This document shows, one piece after another, positions 1 through 5,213 of a stretch of 10,784 bases of DNA; position 1 is the first letter of the stretch, and each line of letters begins with the position of its first letter. The position numbers and the translations under genes are program-made. The stretch covers positions 1 through 10,784 of the forward strand of contig DIKU01000010.1 in the NCBI GenBank assembly GCA_002424645.1, given 5' to 3'. The notes beneath the pieces are model-generated. The model did no database searches, was not told where the DNA came from, and saw nothing but the letters and a program-made list of their open reading frames with translations. This DNA comes from Pelobacter sp. UBA5610. GTDB taxonomy: Bacteria > Desulfobacterota > Desulfuromonadia > Desulfuromonadales > Syntrophotaleaceae.

Positions 1-905
1 GACAAATACCGCTCGCCCGTATCCGGCAGAATCACCACAATCTGCTTATCACGGTTTTCAGGGCGACTGGCTACCTCCATCGCTGCACAGACTGCCGCAC
101 CCGAAGAAATACCGGCCAGCAAACCTTCTTCACGGGCCAGGCGCCGGGACATTTCCAGAGCCTGATCATTGCTTACCTTGATGATTTCATCGATAACGCT
201 TTTATTCAAAATCTCAGGAACAAAACCGGCGCCAATCCCCTGAATTTTGTGTGGCCCCGCAGGACCGCCACTGAGTACCGCCGAATCGGAAGGTTCGACG
301 GCCACCACCCGAAATTCAGGCTTGCGCTCCTTGATCGCCTCGGCAACACCGGTCAAGGTGCCACCTGTACCGATCCCGGCGACCAGAATGTCGACTTTCC
401 CATCGGTATCCCGCCAGATTTCATCAGCGGTGGTACGGCGATGAATAGCCGGATTGGCCGGATTGCGAAACTGCTGGGGCACAAAGGCATGTTTGATGCT
501 TAATGCAAGCTCTTCCGCCTTGTCGATGGCGCCTTGCATACCCAGATTTTTAGGGGTTAACACCACTTCGGCACCAAATGCGGCCACCAGATTACGTCGC
601 TCCACACTCATGCTTTCGGGCATGGTCAGAATCAGACGGTAGCCCCGCACCGCAGCCAGCATGGCCAGTGCAATTCCGGTATTACCACTGGTCGGCTCGA
701 TGATCACAGAATCCTGTTGCAGCAGCCCCTTTTCTTCCGCATCAAGTATCATGCTTAAAGCCGTACGATCCTTAACACTGCCGCCCGGGTTGAAAGCCTC
801 CAGCTTGGCGAGTACCTCCGCAGCGCCGGGCGGGCTGATACGCCGAAGACGTAAAAGCGGCGTCTTGCCGATCAACTCGATAAGGCTGTCATGGATATTT
901 GCCAC
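1..905 (-). CDS. cysK: Cysteine synthase (O-acetylserine sulfhydrylase), C-terminus cut by window edge
   Basis: PLP-dependent fold-type II enzyme that replaces the acetate of O-acetylserine with sulfide to make cysteine in the cytoplasm. The reading frame gives 301 codons. It shows NPGGSVKDR at about residues 39-47, with K45 the expected PLP lysine, the substrate loop TSGNTG at 72-77, and the glycine-rich phosphate-binding segment GIGTGGTLTG. The last visible residues are GERYLS, the usual CysK ending, so only a few residues are missing. The start is GTG at 905, giving MANIHDSLIELIGKTPLL, preceded by a purine-rich AGGGAAAGGGAA site; the ATG at 892 is out of frame. It lies 80 bases downstream of metY on the same strand, so the two sulfhydrylases probably form one sulfur-assimilation unit. 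The cysK/cysM distinction rests on overall similarity only; cysK is the better fit. Confidence 0.93.
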   Translation of the reverse strand, partial: MANIHDSLIELIGKTPLLRLRRISPPGAAEVLAKLEAFNPGGSVKDRTALSMILDAEEKGLLQQDSVIIEPTSGNTGIALAMLAAVRGYRLILTMPESMSVERRNLVAAFGAEVVLTPKNLGMQGAIDKAEELALSIKHAFVPQQFRNPANPAIHRRTTADEIWRDTDGKVDILVAGIGTGGTLTGVAEAIKERKPEFRVVAVEPSDSAVLSGGPAGPHKIQGIGAGFVPEILNKSVIDEIIKVSNDQALEMSRRLAREEGLLAGISSGAAVCAAMEVASRPENRDKQIVVILPDTGERYL

Positions 906-953
906 GCTATTTCCCTTTCCCTACATTATGAAAGTGCCGATATGTCGTGAAAC

Positions 954-980
954 GAGTGCTGAGAAAAACGCTCAGCACTC
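954..980 (-). terminator. Hairpin between metY and cysK (attenuator or weak terminator)
   Basis: GAGTGCTGAG (954-963) and CTCAGCACTC (971-980) form a perfect 10-base-pair stem with a 7-base loop, directly after the metY stop codon. A third partial copy of the arm, AGCACTC, is repeated at 981-987 and overlaps the end of metY. On the minus strand the stem is followed only by GTTTC, a poor U-tract, so it may reduce rather than block readthrough into cysK, or protect the metY mRNA 3' end. The stem is directly visible; the function is inferred. Confidence 0.5.
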
Positions 981-985
981 AGCAC

Positions 986-2275
986 TCAAATCTTGGCCAA
1001 CGCCTGATCCAGATCGGCGATGATGTCGTCGATATGCTCCAGTCCCACAGACAAACGGATAAAATCCGGAGTCACGCCGGAAGCCAACTGCTCTTCCGGT
1101 GAAAGCTGCTGATGGGTGGTCGAGGCCGGGTGAATAACCAGCGACTTGGCGTCACCGATATTGGCCAGCAAGGAATGCAGTTGCAGGCTGTCGATAAAGC
1201 GTTTGCCTTCGGTGACGCCTCCATCCTTGATCCCGAACCCGATCAGGGCACCGTACAGCCCCCGGTGAAAATATTTTTTGGCCTGGTCATACGAAGGATG
1301 TGTAGCCAGACCGGGATAGTTAACCCAGCCGACTTTCGGATGATTCTGCAAAAACTCCGCAACCCTGGCAGCATTGGTGCTGTGACGCTCCATGCGCAGA
1401 TGCAAGGTTTCCGCCCCTTGCAGCAGCAAAAAGGCGTTAAAGGGGCTGAGCGCCGGGCCAACGTCCCGCAACAATTGCACCCGTACCTTGATGATATACG
1501 CCAGATTGCCGAGAGCTTCGGAAAAATTAATCCCGTGATAGCTGGGATCGGGCTCCGCCAATTGTGGGAATTTGCCATTGGTCCAGTCAAAATTCCCACC
1601 GTCGACGATAACCCCGCCCAGCGAAGTGCCATGGCCACCGATAAACTTGGTCGCAGAATGAACCACGATGTTCGCACCATGCGCGATGGGGTTCACCAGG
1701 TAGGGCGAAGGAACGGTATTGTCGATAACCAACGGTACCCCACCTTCATGGGCGATAGCTGCTACCGCTGCGATGTCGAGGGTATCAAGCTTGGGATTAC
1801 CCAGGGTTTCTGCAAAAATGGCCCGCGTCTTGTCGGTAATAGCCGCACGGAAATTTTCCGGATCGGAAGGGTCGACAAATTTCACCGTAATACCAAACTG
1901 CGGCAGCGTGTAGCGAAACAGGTTGTAAGTCCCACCGTACAGGCTGGTAGATGCGACAATCTCCTGACCGGCATGCGCCAGAGTCAACAGGGCCAAAGTG
2001 ATGGCCGACTGTCCTGAAGCTACCGCAAGAGCCGCCACCCCCCCTTCCAGGGCGGCAATACGCTGTTCGAGCACATCCGTAGTCGGATTCATCAGGCGGG
2101 TGTAAATATTGCCGAACTCTTCCAGGCCGAATAAACGGGCCGCATGGTCGGCGTCATCGAACACATAGGAAGTCGTCTGATAAATGGGTACCGCTCGCGC
2201 CTTGGTGGTTGGGTCAGGTTTCTGCCCGGCATGCAAAGCCAGAGTATCGGCATGTCGCTGTATGGTGTCGCTCAT
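986..2275 (-). CDS. metY: O-acetylhomoserine sulfhydrylase (O-acetylhomoserine aminocarboxypropyltransferase)
   Basis: PLP-dependent fold-type I enzyme of the Cys/Met metabolism family. It makes homocysteine directly from O-acetylhomoserine and a sulfur donor (sulfide, or a protein thiocarboxylate in some bacteria), leading to methionine. At 429 residues it has the usual MetY length, longer than the roughly 390 residues of cystathionine synthases. Visible motifs are the N-terminal TLALHAGQKPD, YTRLMNPTTD at about 58-67, the cofactor-stacking SLYGGTYNLF near 111-120, VIDNT at 183-187 (PLP ring aspartate) and the Schiff-base lysine K210 in HSATKFIGGHG. The ATG at 2275 has AGAGGA about 8 bases upstream. 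The gene lies 177 bases downstream of a MoaD/ThiF-type pair and upstream of cysK. This context points to carrier-bound sulfur as a possible substrate, which is an inference. Subfamily call is very secure. Confidence 0.96.
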   Translation of the reverse strand: MSDTIQRHADTLALHAGQKPDPTTKARAVPIYQTTSYVFDDADHAARLFGLEEFGNIYTRLMNPTTDVLEQRIAALEGGVAALAVASGQSAITLALLTLAHAGQEIVASTSLYGGTYNLFRYTLPQFGITVKFVDPSDPENFRAAITDKTRAIFAETLGNPKLDTLDIAAVAAIAHEGGVPLVIDNTVPSPYLVNPIAHGANIVVHSATKFIGGHGTSLGGVIVDGGNFDWTNGKFPQLAEPDPSYHGINFSEALGNLAYIIKVRVQLLRDVGPALSPFNAFLLLQGAETLHLRMERHSTNAARVAEFLQNHPKVGWVNYPGLATHPSYDQAKKYFHRGLYGALIGFGIKDGGVTEGKRFIDSLQLHSLLANIGDAKSLVIHPASTTHQQLSPEEQLASGVTPDFIRLSVGLEHIDDIIADLDQALAKI

Positions 2276-2369
2276 GGATAAAGTCCTCTCATTTTTCGCA
2301 ATTGTTTATAGATTTTATTATCAGGGTCTATTGCCCATACCCGTCATGTCGGATATTCGAGTTTTTTTA

Positions 2370-2399
2370 TTTATGTTTTTACTAAAGTTTAAGTTACAA
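2370..2399 (-). promoter_or_regulatory. Possible metY promoter
   Basis: On the minus strand TTGTAA (2394-2399) and CATAAA (2370-2375) are separated by 18 bases in an AT-rich stretch of the 177-base gap before metY. Each hexamer matches the sigma-70 consensus at four of six positions. The -35 element overlaps the U-tract of the putative terminator after the E1 gene, a compact terminator-promoter arrangement. It would make metY-cysK at least partly independent of the upstream pair. The call is tentative. Confidence 0.3.
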
Positions 2400-2425
2400 A
2401 AAATCGGCGGTCTTTCACGACCTGC
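2398..2425 (-). terminator. Putative intrinsic terminator after the ThiF/MoeB-like gene
   Basis: On the minus strand GC-A-GGTC (2425-2419) pairs with GACCGC (2412-2407) around a GTGAAA loop, leaving one bulged A. After three bases comes a run of six T (2403-2398). It starts about 28 bases past the stop codon. The stem is short and its spacing from the T-run is not ideal, so leaky termination is likely. Confidence 0.45.
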
Positions 2426-2452
2426 GTTAAAGGCAAAGGTCACGTGCAATAA

Positions 2453-3271
2453 TCAAAAAGGTACTTCCACCACTTCCATATCAAGCAGGTTCAGGTGCAA
2501 TTTGCGGTGCCGCAACGAATCACCTTCATCTATAAGTACCTTGCATGCCTCGGCGACCTGAAAACTTGCCGCGACCCCCGGAGTAAAGGAAGGGTTCCCA
2601 AGTTCGGATTCCACCCCTTTTCCGTTTTTAAAGCGGCTGTAAATTTTCTGCAATGTGGTATCCCCGGGGTACTGAGTCGCTACATGACCGTACCATCCCG
2701 CTATAGCTCCATGCACCAGGGGTATTCCCGCGGCGCCACAAATTTCGGCAAGAGCAAAGCGGGTCGGCACGTTATCCACCGCATCGACCACCACATCGGC
2801 CCCGGCAACGATCTCGGCGCCATTGTCCTCGCCAAAAGCCGCACGGACCGGTACCAGGGTTACCGCCGGATTGATATCGGCTATCCGGCTTGCAGCCACT
2901 TCGACCTTTGCATGTCCAAGCAAACGGGGCGAAGACAACAACTGTCTGTTAAGGTTATGTTCCTCAAACGTATCGGGGTCTACAGCCGTGATCCTCCCTA
3001 CTCCAAGCCGGGCCAGTTGTTCAAGAACGTAACCACCCAGGCCGCCGCATCCAATCACAACGGCATGGCTGTCAAACAGCCTCCGCTGTTGCTTGATACT
3101 GATCATATTACGATTACGCTGATAACGGGCCGGCAACAGATCAAGATCAAGGATCGCACCCTCAACGCCAGCAAGAGTCAGATCGAAACGCTGTGCAGCC
3201 AGTACCTGGCTGGACCATGAGACCAAATCGCCTTGTGCCGCATCCTTCAAGAAAGTTTCCAGAGTGGCCAT
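2453..3271 (-). CDS. ThiF/MoeB/HesA-family E1-like adenylyltransferase for a sulfur carrier protein
   Basis: Expected to use ATP to adenylate the C-terminal glycine of a MoaD/ThiS-like carrier, the step before thiocarboxylate formation. The protein is 272 residues. It has an extra N-terminal region of about 50 residues, then RYQRNRNMIS, the Rossmann motif GCGGLGG (74-80), DPD (98-100), NLNRQ (106-110), K122 and DAVDN (163-167), all hallmarks of the E1 adenylation domain. The only cysteines are C75, C178 and C243, so the two CxxC zinc pairs of classical MoeB and ThiF are absent, and ELGNPSFTPGVAASFQ occupies the usual C-terminal CxxC/crossover area. ATG 3271 is the chosen start: AGGAGGAGG ends six bases before it, whereas the in-frame TTG at 3277 would abut that site. 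The gene begins two bases after the carrier gene stops, so translational coupling is expected. The partner is almost certainly that carrier; the pathway is inferred from metY and cysK downstream. Confidence 0.88.
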   Translation of the reverse strand: MATLETFLKDAAQGDLVSWSSQVLAAQRFDLTLAGVEGAILDLDLLPARYQRNRNMISIKQQRRLFDSHAVVIGCGGLGGYVLEQLARLGVGRITAVDPDTFEEHNLNRQLLSSPRLLGHAKVEVAASRIADINPAVTLVPVRAAFGEDNGAEIVAGADVVVDAVDNVPTRFALAEICGAAGIPLVHGAIAGWYGHVATQYPGDTTLQKIYSRFKNGKGVESELGNPSFTPGVAASFQVAEACKVLIDEGDSLRHRKLHLNLLDMEVVEVPF

Positions 3272-3273
3272 TA

Positions 3274-3498
3274 TCAACCTCCTCCTACCAGGGGGAAAAT
3301 GGACAAGCTGTCACCGTCCTTCAGTTCCTGATCGGCCTCTACATGCCTCGCATTGATCAGCACGGCCCCAAGCTGGTCCTCAGGAAGGTCTAGTGCCTTG
3401 ATAACATCTGAAACCATGGTTCCTTCCTGGTACTCGCAAACTTTTTCCTTAAACCTGTCATTGCGAAATGTAGCAAAAAGCTTAACGCACACCTTCAT
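3274..3498 (-). CDS. MoaD/ThiS-family sulfur carrier protein
   Basis: Small beta-grasp (ubiquitin-like) protein of 74 residues, the usual MoaD length. It begins MKVCVKLFATFRND, resembling MoaD N-termini. It contains a VSDVIKALDLPE-type helix region, then VLINARHV and DGDSLSIFPLVGGG, the typical carrier ending. The flexible C-terminal glycines are the site of adenylation and thiocarboxylation. It ends Gly-Gly-Gly with nothing beyond, so no processing protease is needed to expose the tail. It is first in its operon, with GAGGAG seven bases before the ATG, and is followed at once by its putative E1. The methionine/cysteine context favours a sulfur donor for metY (compare the HcyS system described in Wolinella) over a molybdopterin synthase subunit, although the latter cannot be excluded from sequence alone. 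No moaE is in the window. Confidence 0.87.
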   Translation of the reverse strand: MKVCVKLFATFRNDRFKEKVCEYQEGTMVSDVIKALDLPEDQLGAVLINARHVEADQELKDGDSLSIFPLVGGG

Positions 3499-3568
3499 GA
3501 TTATCTCCTCTCCCCGCGGCTTGGTTTGTCCTGCACCATGAAATCCTCAGCGACTGACTCATGTTTTA

Positions 3569-3596
3569 AATATATTTATCCTAGCCGTTTTGTCAA
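3569..3596 (-). promoter_or_regulatory. Sigma-70 promoter of the MoaD/E1 operon
   Basis: On the minus strand a perfect TTGACA -35 (3596-3591) lies 16 bases upstream of TATATT (3574-3569). Transcription would start near 3562, leaving an untranslated leader of about 60 bases before the carrier ATG at 3498. A short inverted repeat, GAAAC-N6-GTTTC, lies just upstream (about 3604-3619) and could be an operator, but this is unproven. Confidence 0.65.
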
Positions 3597-3619
3597 CAAA
3601 AATCGAAACACATCGGTTT

Positions 3620-3988
3620 CCACATATTATTGCTTGGTTTTATGGAATTTCAGTACCTTACATACCACACCTCCTCATACACACCCACATTCCGCGATTT
3701 TTAATGGGATTCAAAACTAATTTTGTCGTATTTTAAGTTGATTTTTTTTGTAGTATTTGATATTCGTTTCCACACTGTTTCAATATGGTTTATTTTTCCA
3801 CCGCCTCGGGATCTTGCACATTTGGCTACATTATACCAGATGCGGCTTCAGGGTTCCGGCACCGCGCAGTAATGTAGTAGAAAAACTTAACATGCCGGAT
3901 TTTATAAACAACCGGCCACCGTGATCTGGAAGCTCTGGCAGGCCCTATTCACGGCAAAGTCATCGGGGAACCCCGGAAAGGAACAATC
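3620..3988. other. AT-rich intergenic region and hairpin-rich leader of hydE
   Basis: No convincing gene lies between the MoaD promoter and hydE. Bases 3620-3850 are AT-rich, with runs of T, and contain several weak promoter-like hexamers but no clear choice. The last 140 bases, in the hydE direction, hold possible RNA stems. TCCGGCA (3855-3861) pairs with TGCCGGA (3893-3899), or GCCGG (3894-3898) pairs instead with CCGGC (3912-3916). CCGTGA (3919-3924) pairs with TCACGG (3949-3954), and CGGG/CCCG forms just before the ribosome binding site. The first two are mutually exclusive. I do not recognise a known riboswitch class here. Confidence 0.4.
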
Positions 3989-5035
3989 ATGACTCGAGAG
4001 GAAATTCTGTACTGGCTCAAAAATGAAGACGAACAATCCCTGGAGGAACTTTGGGATAAAGCCAACGCTGCACGTCATTCTCATGTCGGCGACGAGGTTC
4101 ATCTGCGAGGACTGCTTGAATTTTCCAATCACTGTTCCCGTGATTGTCACTACTGTGGATTGCGCGCCGCCAACACAAAAGTAAGCCGCTACCGGATGCC
4201 GGAAGAAGAAATCATGGCATGCGTCAACGAAGGACTTTCCTACGGGTATGGTACGGTTGTTCTCCAATCGGGTGAGGATTGCGGACTGGATGTCGACTGG
4301 ATGACGCACCTTATAAAACGTATCAAAAACGAAACCCCTCTGGCCGTAACCCTCAGCCTTGGAGAACGCAGCGAAAAAGAACTTACCACCTGGCGCGAAG
4401 CCGGGGCGGATCGTTATCTGCTGCGGTTTGAAACTTCCAACCCCGAACTTTTCCGCCGGATCCATCCGCCGCGTCACGGGCATGAAACCGATCGTATTAA
4501 AATGCTTAAAATGATCAAGCAAATCGGTTATGAAACCGGCAGCGGCGTCATGATCGGCATACCGGGCCAAACCTACGATGACCTGGCACTGGATATTGAG
4601 ACCTTCCGCGACCTCGATCTCGACATGGTCGGCGTCGGTCCTTTCATCCCCCACCAGGAAACCCTTTTGGGTCAATTGACCAAAGTTCAGAAGATTCTTT
4701 CGGACGAACAGGTTCCCAACACGGAACTCATGACCTACAAGGTCATTGCCCTGACCCGTCTGATCCGCCCCTTGGCCAATATACCGGCCACCTCGGCGCT
4801 TGCAACACTCAACACCCCCACCGGTCGCGAGCTTGCACTATCGCGGGGGGCCAACATCGTGATGCCGAACCTGACACCAAAAAAATACCGCGCCTTGTAT
4901 GAGATTTACCCCGCCAAGGCATGTATCGATGAGACCGCGGCCGACTGCCGTGCCTGCATGCATGGTCGGATCAGGTCCATAGGCCGCCAGGTAGGAAAAG
5001 GTCGTGGAGACGCCCGCAGTTTTGGCCAGGCATAA
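3989..5035 (+). CDS. hydE: [FeFe]-hydrogenase H-cluster radical SAM maturase HydE
   Basis: Cytoplasmic radical SAM enzyme that acts with HydG and HydF to build the diiron subcluster of [FeFe]-hydrogenase. The 348-residue length is normal. The radical SAM cluster motif CSRDCHYC provides C49, C53 and C56 (CX3CX2C), followed by GLRAANTKVSRYRM typical of HydE. Further family signatures are LQSGEDCGLD (92-101), RFETSNPELFRRIHP (146-160), GVMIGIPGQT (186-195) and MPNLTPKKYRALYEIYPAK (292-310). The C-terminal CX7CX2C (C312, C320, C323) is the accessory cluster site found in a subset of HydE proteins. ATG 3989 has AAGGA six bases upstream. hydF, hydG and hydrogenase genes are not in this window, so the gene appears as a single unit, bounded downstream by a strong terminator. 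The biotin synthase-like relatives PylB and BioB are the main alternatives; these motifs favour HydE. Confidence 0.95.
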   Translation: MTREEILYWLKNEDEQSLEELWDKANAARHSHVGDEVHLRGLLEFSNHCSRDCHYCGLRAANTKVSRYRMPEEEIMACVNEGLSYGYGTVVLQSGEDCGLDVDWMTHLIKRIKNETPLAVTLSLGERSEKELTTWREAGADRYLLRFETSNPELFRRIHPPRHGHETDRIKMLKMIKQIGYETGSGVMIGIPGQTYDDLALDIETFRDLDLDMVGVGPFIPHQETLLGQLTKVQKILSDEQVPNTELMTYKVIALTRLIRPLANIPATSALATLNTPTGRELALSRGANIVMPNLTPKKYRALYEIYPAKACIDETAADCRACMHGRIRSIGRQVGKGRGDARSFGQA

Positions 5036-5063
5036 AAAGCCATGAGGTGAAAAACCCACCCAT

Positions 5064-5080
5064 GCAAGCAATAGGCTTGC
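5064..5080 (+). other. Small hairpin in the hydE 3' untranslated region
   Basis: GCAAGC (5064-5069) and GCTTGC (5075-5080) form a six-base-pair stem with loop AATAG, about 30 bases after the hydE stop and before the main terminator. It has only a short T-run after it and is probably an accessory 3'-end structure. Confidence 0.35.
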
Positions 5081-5107
5081 TAACAGTTTTGGCTGATCCA
5101 AAGACAG

Positions 5108-5142
5108 AAAGAGCCTCCCTGAACAACAAGGGAGGCTCTTTT
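5108..5142 (+). terminator. Strong intrinsic terminator between convergent hydE and the ATPase gene
   Basis: AAAGAGCCTCCCT (5108-5120) and AGGGAGGCTCTTT (5129-5141) are a perfect 13-base-pair inverted repeat with loop GAACAACA. The right arm runs into TTTT in the hydE direction. The A-rich left flank gives a weaker T-rich tail on the minus strand, so the element can also act on transcripts of the ATPase gene arriving from the right. Confidence 0.9.
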
Positions 5143-5213
5143 CCGTACAAGCGTACCTGCTTCCGGAGTCTGCGTTTGTCATTGACCCCGGGTCACGTGA
5201 TTGCCGCGGTTAT

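Noticed and set aside
1112..2017. Plus-strand open frame of 301 codons opposite metY
   Set aside because: It is antisense to metY, which has all its catalytic motifs. The translation matches no family.
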